From Betaproteobacteria bacterium (lineage in GTDB: Bacteria; Pseudomonadota; Gammaproteobacteria; Burkholderiales; SG8-39): a DNA stretch of 5,582 bases. This document shows positions 1-5,522 of the stretch, one piece after another. The stretch covers positions 1 to 5,582 of the forward strand of contig VGIE01000176.1 of assembly GCA_016867955.1 (NCBI GenBank), given 5' to 3'. The notes beneath the pieces were generated by a model, which saw only the letters and a program-made list of their open reading frames with translations, was not told where the DNA came from and did no database searches. Position 1 is the stretch's first letter. Every line of letters starts with the position of its first letter. Made by a program: the position numbers and the translations under genes.

Positions 1-1004
1 AGTCGGCGGTTCGGGGCATGGAACTGGCAATCGAAGAGATCAATGCCGGCAAGGAACTCGGTCCTCACAGCCTCAAACTGGTCATCGAAGATGATGGCAG
101 CGTCAACAACCAGACCATCACCCTTCTGAACAAGTTTGCCACCAGCGGACGAGCGCTGGCGATTGCCGGACCGTCTGGCAGTGCACCGTCGCTCGCGGCC
201 TCGCCGGCGGCAAACCAGAATCAGATTCCCATGCTGGCGATTGCCGTGACGCCCGCGGTCAATGCCGCGGGCCCATGGTCCAACCGGATCATCAGCTTGC
301 CATCGACCATCGTGGACGGGCTGACTGACTATGTCCTCGCCCGGGTCAAGCCCAAGACGGTCATGACCGTCGGCGCTCGTGACAACGATGGCGCAGCGGC
401 CATGCCGGTGATTATGCGCAAGCTGCTTCAAGGCAAGGTGACGCTTCTTCCCGAAGAGTCGGCCCTGATGGCTGACACCGATTTCACCGCCCTCGCGACC
501 AAGATTGCAAGCCAGAAGCCCAGCATGGTCTTCATTTCGATGAACGACGCCGGCGCGGCAAACATCATCCTGCAATCGCGCCAGGCGGGCGTGGGCAACG
601 AGGTCCAGTTCGTGTCGACGAACGCAGCCGCATCCGCCACCTTTCTGAAGATCGGCGGCAAGGCAGTGGAGGGCACGATCATGGCGACGGATGCGGCGCC
701 GCACTTGCGCACTGACAAGCTGGCGCAGAATTACATGGCCAACTTCCAGAAGAAATTCGGCGCCGAGCCTGACCAATGGTCGTCTGTCGGCTACACCATC
801 ATCCGCGTGTATGGCAGGGTGATTGCCGGCATCAAGGGGCCGGTGACCCGGCAGGCAGTTCGTGACGGGATTGCCGCCACGAAGAACATGCCTGTGGTGC
901 TTGGCGACGGCAAGACGAACCTGAGCTTCGACGAGGCGCGCAACCCGATCTACAAGCCCATGGTGCTGGTGGCCAAAGACGGCAAGTTAATCGCTGCACC
1001 CTAG
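1..1004 (+). CDS. ABC transporter substrate-binding protein, branched-chain amino acid type (5' partial)
   Basis: The product is the periplasmic ligand-binding subunit of a Liv/Bra-type ABC importer (Peripla_BP_6 fold). The frame is open from base 3 through the window edge. The first in-frame ATG (base 18) lies inside the conserved segment RGMELAIEEINAG, which follows the first beta strand in this family, so it is not the true start. The signal peptide and roughly the first 40-50 residues are upstream. Family features seen after that ATG are the D-D-G-S stretch near residues 25-29, the ligand-loop segment AGPSGSAPSLAASP (about 50-63), the second-lobe strand around FISMNDAGAA (about 173-182) and SSVGYTIIRVY (about 255-265). 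The gene ends at TAG (1002-1004), before a strong terminator. No permease or ATPase genes are visible; they may lie upstream. The ligand cannot be told from sequence: these proteins bind amino acids, amides, urea or aromatic acids. Confidence 0.9.
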   Translation, partial: SAVRGMELAIEEINAGKELGPHSLKLVIEDDGSVNNQTITLLNKFATSGRALAIAGPSGSAPSLAASPAANQNQIPMLAIAVTPAVNAAGPWSNRIISLPSTIVDGLTDYVLARVKPKTVMTVGARDNDGAAAMPVIMRKLLQGKVTLLPEESALMADTDFTALATKIASQKPSMVFISMNDAGAANIILQSRQAGVGNEVQFVSTNAAASATFLKIGGKAVEGTIMATDAAPHLRTDKLAQNYMANFQKKFGAEPDQWSSVGYTIIRVYGRVIAGIKGPVTRQAVRDGIAATKNMPVVLGDGKTNLSFDEARNPIYKPMVLVAKDGKLIAAP

Positions 1005-1067
1005 CCGTTTCGTTCTGGGGTATCAACGCCTGAAGACACGGGGCGAAGCTGGCCCCGCTCGAAACGA

Positions 1068-1101
1068 AAAACGGCTGCGCGATCTGCAGCCGTTTTCTTT
1101 T
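1068..1101 (+). terminator. Intrinsic terminator after the substrate-binding protein gene, probably bidirectional
   Basis: A perfect 11-bp stem (1068-1078 pairing with 1086-1096, core ACGGCTGC/GCAGCCGT) closes a 7-base loop. On the plus strand the stem ends in TTTT and continues CTTTT. On the minus strand it ends in a T run followed by CGTTT, so it could also stop transcription from the right. It lies 63 bases after the stop codon and separates this gene from the SnoaL-like gene. Confidence 0.85.
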
Positions 1102-1213
1102 CTCGAGCGCGAGGCTGGAATCCGCGCCCGCGCGTCAGGCGGATAGCCCGAACGCCTGCATGCGCTGCGCCGTGGTCACTGGCTGGAAAACCGTGCCAAT
1201 TTTTCAATGAAAC

Positions 1214-1218
1214 GGAGG
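1214..1218 (+). promoter_or_regulatory. Ribosome binding site that decides the start of the SnoaL-like gene
   Basis: GGAGG is a full Shine-Dalgarno core. Two in-frame ATG codons follow. The one at 1220 is only one base away, too close for initiation. The one at 1226 is seven bases away, the usual optimum. The start is therefore set at 1226. Confidence 0.8.
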
Positions 1219-1225
1219 AATGAAG

Positions 1226-1786
1226 ATGTCAGAACTCGAAGAACTGCGCCGCCGCGTGGAGCGGCTGGAGTCGCGCGCCGAGATCTCGGAACTGATCAGT
1301 GCCTATGCCATCGCCTGCGACGAGCACGACATTCCGCGGCTGGGCAGCCTGTTCACTGAGGACGCGGTTTTCGACACGCCGAGCAAGCTCATGGTGGCCA
1401 ACGGCCGCAAGGGCATCGTCGACATGTTCATCAAGGTCCTCGGCATCCGCGGTCCCGGTTACCACTGGACGCACGACCACTTCATCAAGGTGGATGCCGC
1501 GAATCCGGACCGGGCGACGGGGCTGGTGCTCAGTCATGCGGAAACCTCGCCCAACAAGCGACCAAGCCTTGCGGCCATGAAGTACGCGGACAATTACCGC
1601 AAGGTGGACGGGCGGTGGCATTTCGAGAAGCGCGTTCTCAGCTTCCTCTACTACGTGCCTGCGGCCGAGTACGCGACCGCCCTCAACGGCGACCTGCGGC
1701 TGGTGACGCCGACGGGCGAGCGCATCAAGGCCGACTATCCGGAGTCCCTCGCCTGCTGGCAGGCATTCGAGAAAGCCAAAGGCTAG
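1226..1786 (+). CDS. SnoaL-like / NTF2-fold family protein
   Basis: The predicted protein has 186 residues and resembles the SnoaL_4 branch of the NTF2-like superfamily, small cone-shaped proteins that act as polyketide cyclases, dehydratases, ring-opening or isomerising enzymes, or ligand binders. It starts with a charged helix (residues 3-22, rich in E and R). The family pattern follows: AYAIACDEHD (26-35), LFTEDAVFD (42-50), a histidine-rich strand HWTHDHF (80-86) and NYRKVDGRWHFEKR (123-136), the usual closing strands with the conserved W131 and R136. D32, H80, H83 and H85 could line the cavity. No signal peptide or membrane segment is seen, so it should be cytoplasmic. It has its own strong ribosome binding site and is flanked by hairpin terminators, so it may be transcribed alone. 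In proteobacteria such proteins often go with steroid, aromatic or lipid catabolism, but nothing here fixes a substrate. The family call is fairly sure; the function is unknown. Confidence 0.82.
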   Translation: MSELEELRRRVERLESRAEISELISAYAIACDEHDIPRLGSLFTEDAVFDTPSKLMVANGRKGIVDMFIKVLGIRGPGYHWTHDHFIKVDAANPDRATGLVLSHAETSPNKRPSLAAMKYADNYRKVDGRWHFEKRVLSFLYYVPAAEYATALNGDLRLVTPTGERIKADYPESLACWQAFEKAKG

Positions 1787-1811
1787 CGCTGGCGCGGGTG
1801 TGAGCCCGCAA

Positions 1812-1862
1812 GCAACAAAGGGGCGGCGATCCTTGCGGATCACCGCCCCTTTCGATTGTTGC
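1812..1862. terminator. Long hairpin in the convergent gap, probable bidirectional terminator
   Basis: The arms 1817-1832 and 1837-1852 pair over 16 positions with one mismatch (C1827 against A1842) and a 4-base loop. The core is AAAGGGGCGG against CCGCCCCTTT. GCAAC (1812-1816) and GTTGC (1858-1862) could extend the base after an internal loop. It lies 26 bases after the SnoaL-like stop, and ubiE converges from the right. On the plus strand the tract after the stem is TTTCGATTGTT; on the minus strand it is TTTGTTGCTT. Both are T-rich but interrupted, so termination in both directions is plausible. Confidence 0.7.
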
Positions 1863-1900
1863 CGCCCGCTCGGCGCGACCGGATGCAAGTACCGCAGAGC

Positions 1901-1921
1901 CGGGCTTCACCCGCAAGCCCG
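1901..1921. repeat. Small GC-rich hairpin between the convergent genes
   Basis: CGGGCTT (1901-1907) and AAGCCCG (1915-1921) form a perfect 7-bp stem with a 7-base loop. No T run follows on either strand, so it is not a classic terminator. For ubiE transcripts it would be the first stable structure after the stop and might protect the 3' end. The rest of the 1787-2023 gap holds no gene I can support. Confidence 0.4.
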
Positions 1922-2023
1922 CCGGGGCCTTCGTCGGCCATTCTGATCAATTTCACAAAATAATCTGCGACCATGGCAGCTTCATGGGTTGAATATACTC
2001 AGCCCCGATGAGTTTGCCTGCCC

Positions 2024-2758
2024 CTAGTACTTGTAGCCACGATGCAGGGCAACGACGCCGGCCGCAAGGTTGAAGTAATCGACGTCCTCGAATCCTGCCT
2101 CTTCAATCAGCCCCTGCAGCTCCGCCTGCCCCGGGTGCATGCGTATTGATTCGGCGAGGTATCCATAGCTTTCCGCATCGCCGGCAATGCGTTCCCCAAG
2201 CCAAGGCAGCGCGTTGAAGGAATACCAGTCGTAGGGCTTCTCCAGCGGCTTCCAGACACGCGAGAATTCCAGCACCAGCAGGCGGCCCCCGGGCCGCAGG
2301 ACGCGCTGCATTTCCGCAAGTGCACGCTCCTTGCGCGTCATGTTTCTCAGCCCGAAGGCGACGCTCACGCAGTCGAAGTAACCGGATGGAAAGGGCAGCG
2401 CTTCGGCATCGCACTGCGCCAGCGGCAGCAACTGCCCGTCATCCAGCAGGCGGTCACGTCCTACGTCGAGCATGCTGCGGTTGATGTCGGTCGCCCAGAC
2501 CCGGCCACCGCGCCCGACACGCCGGGCAAACAGCCGGGCGAGATCGCCCGAGCCGGAGGCGACGTCCAGCACCCGCTGCCCGGCACGCACGCCGCTGACC
2601 GCCACCGTGAACCTTTTCCACAGCCGGTGCAGGCCCAGCGACATGAGGTCGTTCATCACGTCGTACTTGCCGGCCACGGAAGAAAACACGCCCGCAACCC
2701 GATGCGCCTTTTCCTCCTCGCGGACCGTCCGAAAGCCGAAATGTGTTTGCTTGTCCAT
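2024..2758 (-). CDS. ubiE: UbiE, ubiquinone/menaquinone biosynthesis C-methyltransferase
   Basis: This SAM-dependent enzyme C-methylates the 2-polyprenyl-6-methoxy-benzoquinol intermediate of ubiquinone synthesis, and demethylmenaquinol where menaquinone is made. It acts at the inner face of the cytoplasmic membrane. The protein has 244 residues (E. coli UbiE has 251) and aligns end to end. It opens with MDKQTHFGF, like the THFGF of E. coli. Both family signatures are present: YDVMNDLMSLGLHRLWK (32-48) and RVLRPGGRLLVLEFS (152-166). SAM-binding motif I is VLDVASGSGDL (63-73), the acidic residue after strand 2 is D91, and CDAEALPFP (116-124) and FGLRNMT (135-141) follow. The C-terminus has the usual SIRMHP and GVVALHRGYKY. 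The frame stays open 88 codons upstream, but that stretch overlaps the DUF971 gene and does not resemble UbiE. No clear ribosome binding site precedes the ATG, so translation may be coupled to the upstream gene, whose stop is 10 bases away. Confidence 0.97.
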   Translation of the reverse strand: MDKQTHFGFRTVREEEKAHRVAGVFSSVAGKYDVMNDLMSLGLHRLWKRFTVAVSGVRAGQRVLDVASGSGDLARLFARRVGRGGRVWATDINRSMLDVGRDRLLDDGQLLPLAQCDAEALPFPSGYFDCVSVAFGLRNMTRKERALAEMQRVLRPGGRLLVLEFSRVWKPLEKPYDWYSFNALPWLGERIAGDAESYGYLAESIRMHPGQAELQGLIEEAGFEDVDYFNLAAGVVALHRGYKY

Positions 2759-2768
2759 TAGCGTCACA

Positions 2769-3176
2769 CTAGCACGATCCTTCGTCAGGACGCGGTGGGG
2801 CACCGCCATCTCGGGACGCGCCCGCCGCTGCGAGCTTGTCGAGGTATGCCTGCCACAGCCGGTCCTTGTCGCGGCCGAGACCGTAGAGGTACTCCCAGGA
2901 GAAGATGCCGCTGGCGTGGCCGTCGGAAAAGCGGGGTTGCACGCCGTACGTCCCCACCGGCTCAAGCTCCACGATGTCAACGTCCCGCTTCCCGGTTTGC
3001 AGGACTTCCTGCCCGGGGCCATGTCCGCGAACCTCGGCCGATGGGGAATGCACGCGCAGGAACTCGAAACTCAGGTCGAAGCATGACCCATCGGCGAACC
3101 GGACCTCCATGCGGCGGGACTTGCTGTGCAGCTTGATCTCGGTCGGCGTGCGGGACGGCGGGGATGCAACGGCCAT
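2769..3176 (-). CDS. DUF971 family protein (gamma-butyrobetaine hydroxylase-like N-terminal domain)
   Basis: This 135-residue cytoplasmic protein is almost entirely one DUF971 (GBBH-like_N) domain. Diagnostic stretches are PTEIKLHSKSRRMEVRFADG (11-30), FEFLRVHSPSAEVRGHGPG (38-56), LQTGKRDVDI (59-68), and SDGHASGIFSWEYLYGLG (84-101), with D85 and H87 as possible metal or ligand contacts. The same domain occurs at the N-terminus of gamma-butyrobetaine hydroxylase and at the C-terminus of some Mrp/ApbC-type and HCF101 Fe-S carrier proteins; no activity is established for the stand-alone form. The start at 3176 is preferred because GGAG lies 9 bases upstream on the minus strand and the protein then begins a few residues before the domain, as in relatives. 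An in-frame ATG at 3251 would add 25 unrelated residues and sits inside an inverted repeat. The gene is followed after 10 bases by ubiE, so the two are almost surely cotranscribed. A role in quinone biosynthesis is inference from that linkage. Confidence 0.92.
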   Translation of the reverse strand: MAVASPPSRTPTEIKLHSKSRRMEVRFADGSCFDLSFEFLRVHSPSAEVRGHGPGQEVLQTGKRDVDIVELEPVGTYGVQPRFSDGHASGIFSWEYLYGLGRDKDRLWQAYLDKLAAAGASRDGGAPPRPDEGSC

Positions 3177-3185
3177 AGTTTGCGG

Positions 3186-3189
3186 CTCC
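3186..3189 (-). promoter_or_regulatory. Ribosome binding site of the DUF971 gene
   Basis: Read on the minus strand this is GGAG, 9 bases before the ATG at 3176. It supports that start over the longer in-frame alternative at 3251. Confidence 0.55.
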
Positions 3190-3202
3190 AGAACGAGTAC
3201 CC

Positions 3203-3224
3203 GTTGCAGCATGAATGTTGCAGC
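3203..3224. repeat. Short direct repeat in the DUF971-phoB divergent region
   Basis: GTTGCAGC occurs twice (3203-3210 and 3217-3224), separated by ATGAAT, giving a 14-base period. It lies 27-48 bases upstream of the DUF971 start codon, so it would be in that gene's leader or core promoter. It could be a tandem protein site or chance. Confidence 0.4.
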
Positions 3225-3234
3225 GGCCCGGCAC

Positions 3235-3261
3235 AGGGGAACATGAGACAATGTTTCCCCT
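3235..3261. repeat. Operator-like inverted repeat in the DUF971-phoB divergent region
   Basis: AGGGGAACAT (3235-3244) and ATGTTTCCCCT (3251-3261) are inverted copies with a single extra T in the right arm and a 6-base centre. It lies 59-85 bases before the DUF971 start. No T run follows on either strand, so a terminator is unlikely; a repressor or activator site, or a 5' leader hairpin for the DUF971-ubiE transcript, fits better. I do not recognise the regulator. Confidence 0.5.
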
Positions 3262-3305
3262 CAAATCGAAAAAATGACTCGGTCGGAATGGTAGCGGATT
3301 GACCG

Positions 3306-3323
3306 CCGTAACAAAACTGTCAT
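3306..3323 (+). promoter_or_regulatory. Pho box upstream of phoB
   Basis: The 18 bases are CCGTAAC, AAAA, CTGTCAT: two 7-base half-sites around an all-A spacer. The second half-site is a perfect match to the PhoB half-site CTGTCAT. The first matches at 4 of 7 positions, and the spacer fits the A/T-rich consensus, so about 15 of 18 positions agree. It lies 54 bases before the phoB start. Phosphorylated PhoB binding here would activate phoBR, as in the known autoregulated phoB promoters of enteric bacteria. Confidence 0.75.
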
Positions 3324-3333
3324 GCAAAGTGCG

Positions 3334-3339
3334 TAAGAT
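3334..3339 (+). promoter_or_regulatory. Candidate -10 element of the phoB promoter
   Basis: TAAGAT matches TATAAT at four positions, including the most conserved first, second and last. It begins 10 bases after the Pho box, the spacing seen in PhoB-dependent promoters, where the Pho box replaces a -35 element. No sigma-70 -35 hexamer is seen at the normal distance. Transcription would start near 3346, leaving a leader of about 30 bases. Confidence 0.55.
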
Positions 3340-3377
3340 CTCCGGGTTCCCATGCCACGCTTTTAGTCCGATCAGCC

Positions 3378-4067
3378 ATGCCGGCCAGCATACTCGTTGT
3401 CGAAGACGAACCTGCGATCCAGGAACTGATTGCAATCAATCTTGAGCATGCTGGCCACACCGTGCTGCGGGCGCTGGATGCCGAGCAGGCGGCGAGGATG
3501 GTTAGGGAAGTGCTGCCGGACGTGATCCTCCTCGACTGGATGTTGCCGGGGCAATCCGGACTCGAGTTTGCCAGGCGATTGCGCGACGACGAACGTACGC
3601 GGACGGTTCCGATCATCATGCTGACGGCCCGGGGTGCGGAACTTGACAGAGTCGCCGGTCTCGAGTCGGGGGCGGACGATTACATTACCAAGCCCTTCTC
3701 ACCACGCGAACTCGTGGCGCGGATCAAGGCGGTGTTGCGCAGGCGCTCGCCGCAGCTCACCGAAGAGCCGGTCGAGCAGGGCGGCATCAGGCTCGATCCT
3801 GTCACCCACCGCGTGAGGGCGGGGGAGGCCACGCTGGACCTCGGCCCCACAGAGTTCAGGCTCCTGCATTTCCTCATGACCCACCCGGAACGCGTGCACT
3901 CGCGGGCGCAGCTGCTCGACAAGGTCTGGGGCGACCACGTTTTTGTGGAAGAACGCACTGTTGATGTGCATATCCGCCGCCTGCGCCAAGCGCTAGAGCC
4001 CGCGTGCGGCGAACGCCACATCCAGACGGTGCGCGGCAGTGGCTATCGCTTCGCCATCAAACCCTGA
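3378..4067 (+). CDS. phoB: PhoB, phosphate regulon response regulator (OmpR/PhoB family)
   Basis: This is the cytoplasmic DNA-binding output of the PhoR-PhoB two-component system; when phosphorylated it binds Pho boxes and turns on phosphate-uptake genes. The 229 residues equal the E. coli PhoB length. The receiver domain (about 4-120) has the acidic pair E9 and D10, phospho-acceptor D53 in LLDWMLPG, T83 in MLTARG, and K105 in ADDYITKPFSP. The winged-helix domain (about 135-228) has GPTEFRLLHFLMTHPERV (156-173), the recognition-helix segment EERTVDVHIRRLR (191-203) and the wing QTVRGSGYRF (216-225). W184, R193, T194, H198, R201, R203, T217 and R219 sit at the positions that contact DNA or face it in E. 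coli PhoB, so site specificity should be the same. This supports the Pho box read upstream. No strong ribosome binding site precedes the ATG. phoR follows after 99 bases. Confidence 0.97.
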   Translation: MPASILVVEDEPAIQELIAINLEHAGHTVLRALDAEQAARMVREVLPDVILLDWMLPGQSGLEFARRLRDDERTRTVPIIMLTARGAELDRVAGLESGADDYITKPFSPRELVARIKAVLRRRSPQLTEEPVEQGGIRLDPVTHRVRAGEATLDLGPTEFRLLHFLMTHPERVHSRAQLLDKVWGDHVFVEERTVDVHIRRLRQALEPACGERHIQTVRGSGYRFAIKP

Positions 4068-4107
4068 TGGGCACCGCGCGCGCCGGCCCGACAGGCGGCG
4101 CCGGTAC

Positions 4108-4127
4108 TAGAATGGCGTATTTTTTTT
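4108..4127 (+). promoter_or_regulatory. -10-like hexamer and T8 run in the phoB-phoR spacer
   Basis: TAGAAT (4108-4113) matches TATAAT at five of six positions, but no -35 lies at the normal distance; the best GACA-containing hexamer (4088-4093) is only 14 bases away. Eight T follow (4120-4127). A weak stem (CGCC near 4099-4102 with GGCG at 4114-4117) before the T run could also act as an attenuator between phoB and phoR. Either reading is tentative. Confidence 0.3.
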
Positions 4128-4166
4128 GCCAGAACCCCGCTCTGTGCACCTCCCAATGAAACGATC

Positions 4167-5522
4167 TTGAATCGCGACGCGTGCGCAATCTGGATAAGGG
4201 CTGGCGCCGCGGTGTTCCTTGCCCTGCTTGCGTCGGCTGCAGTCTGGTATTTTTTCGGCCCGCGCTGGGGTGCCAGCGCGGGGTTCGTGTTCGCGCTGCT
4301 ACTGCTCAGGCCGCATCTGGCGAATGCCGAGGGCCTGCTGCGCTGGTTGCGCGACCCGACGCAGCCGGTGCCGGATGGCTCCGGCATCTGGGAGGACATC
4401 TTCGCCGAGCTGCATCGACTCGCGAAGGCGCAGCGTCTGGAGCATGCGCAGCTGACGACTGCGCTGGCGCGGTTTCGCTCCGCCGGGACGGCGATGCCGG
4501 ATGCGGTGGTGATCCTGGATGCCGAGGATCACATCGAGTGGTGCAATCCGATGGCCGAGCAGTTCCTCGGGATCGACGCGGTGAAGGACGCCGGACAGGT
4601 CATCATCAACCTGGTGCGTGTACCGGACTTCGCCACATACCTCCGGCAGGGCACCCACGGCGATCCGCTGGTGATACGGCTGGTGCGCGAAGAGGAACTG
4701 ACGCTTAGCCTTCGCGTCATCGCCTACGGACAGGACCAGAAACTGCTGCTGTGCCACGACGTGACGCAGGCATCACGGCTGGAGACGATGCGTCGCGATT
4801 TCGTCGCCAACGTGTCCCATGAACTGAAAACACCGCTGACCGTGGTCAGCGGGTTCCTGGAAACGCTGGTCGATACCAAAATCAAGTTTACCGAGGCGCG
4901 TTCGCGCGAGATCTTCAGCCTGATGCAGCAGCAGACATCGCGCATGCTGCGGCTGGTGGAGGATCTGCTCACGCTGTCGGCGCTGGAATCGAGTCCCGGC
5001 CTGTCGGACGAGTCTGAAATCGACGTGGCGACTCTGCTCAACAGCCTCCTGGTAGAAGGGCTTGCTCTGTCAGCCGGGCGTCACAAGCTGTCCGTGAATG
5101 TGAGCGACACGGCGCTGCTCGCGGGGAGTGAGCCGGAGCTTCGTTCCGCGTTTGGGAACCTGGTCGCCAATGCCGTGCATTACACGCAGGCAGGCGGGGA
5201 TGTCCGACTCGCATGGCGTATCCGGGAAACCGGGGAAGGCGAGTTTTCCGTTACCGACACGGGGGTCGGCTTTGAAGCCCAGCATATCCCGCGGCTGACT
5301 GAGCGCTTCTATCGAATCGACCAGAGCCGTTCCCGGGAAACCGGCGGCACGGGCCTTGGGCTGGCGATCGTCAAGCATGTCCTGACCCGGCATCAGTCCG
5401 CACTGGAGATCAGCAGCGAACCGGGGCGTGGCAGCCGCTTCGCAGCGGTGATTCCCGCAAGGCGAATCAGGCCTGCGGGCGTTCAGTCGCGCTTATCGAT
5501 GCAGAAGCTCGCGCGCTCGTAG
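4167..5522 (+). CDS. phoR: PhoR, phosphate regulon sensor histidine kinase
   Basis: This inner-membrane kinase phosphorylates PhoB when phosphate is scarce and reverses it when phosphate is plentiful, taking its signal through the Pst transporter and PhoU. The 451 residues show two N-terminal membrane segments (about 8-30 and 36-52) with almost no periplasmic loop, as in the PhoR_N/DUF3329 arrangement, then a linker, a PAS domain (about 96-200) and the kinase core. H218 in FVANVSHELKTPL is the phospho-acceptor. The ATP-binding domain has the N box NLVANAVHYT (331-340), G1 DTGVGF (364-369), F box ERFYRID (379-385) and G2 GGTGLGLAIVK (393-403). TTG at 4167 is the only common start codon in frame before the first membrane helix; no good ribosome binding site is seen. 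The protein continues 21 residues past the usual VIP end, longer than E. coli PhoR (431 residues overall), and this tail is encoded over the 3' end of a convergent gene. No pst or phoU genes are in the window. Confidence 0.95.
   Translation: MNRDACAIWIRAGAAVFLALLASAAVWYFFGPRWGASAGFVFALLLLRPHLANAEGLLRWLRDPTQPVPDGSGIWEDIFAELHRLAKAQRLEHAQLTTALARFRSAGTAMPDAVVILDAEDHIEWCNPMAEQFLGIDAVKDAGQVIINLVRVPDFATYLRQGTHGDPLVIRLVREEELTLSLRVIAYGQDQKLLLCHDVTQASRLETMRRDFVANVSHELKTPLTVVSGFLETLVDTKIKFTEARSREIFSLMQQQTSRMLRLVEDLLTLSALESSPGLSDESEIDVATLLNSLLVEGLALSAGRHKLSVNVSDTALLAGSEPELRSAFGNLVANAVHYTQAGGDVRLAWRIRETGEGEFSVTDTGVGFEAQHIPRLTERFYRIDQSRSRETGGTGLGLAIVKHVLTRHQSALEISSEPGRGSRFAAVIPARRIRPAGVQSRLSMQKLARS

Noticed and set aside
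18..20. ATG at 18 as the true start of the substrate-binding protein
   Set aside because: The frame is open to the window edge and the ATG lies inside a conserved family motif, with no signal peptide after it.
1220..1225. Start of the SnoaL-like gene at the first ATG, 1220
   Set aside because: It is one base after GGAGG, too close for initiation; the ATG at 1226 has the right spacing.
1229..1888. Long minus-strand frame of 219 codons opposite the SnoaL-like gene
   Set aside because: It is the complement of a well-supported gene, runs straight through the hairpin at 1812-1862, and its protein has no recognisable family pattern.
2759..3022. Extended N-terminus for UbiE starting at 3022
   Set aside because: The extra 88 residues overlap the DUF971 gene and do not resemble UbiE, while the ATG at 2758 gives the normal family start MDKQTHFGF.
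2472..3086. Plus-strand frame of 204 codons opposite ubiE and DUF971
   Set aside because: It spans two recognised minus-strand genes and their junction; its arginine- and proline-rich product is typical of a reverse-strand shadow in GC-rich DNA.
3177..3251. Longer DUF971 protein starting at 3251
   Set aside because: It would add 25 residues outside the domain and put the start codon inside an inverted repeat; the ATG at 3176 has GGAG 9 bases upstream.
4181..4757. Alternative frames over the start of phoR on both strands
   Set aside because: phoR has complete domain support in its frame; the others are arginine- or glycine-rich shadows.
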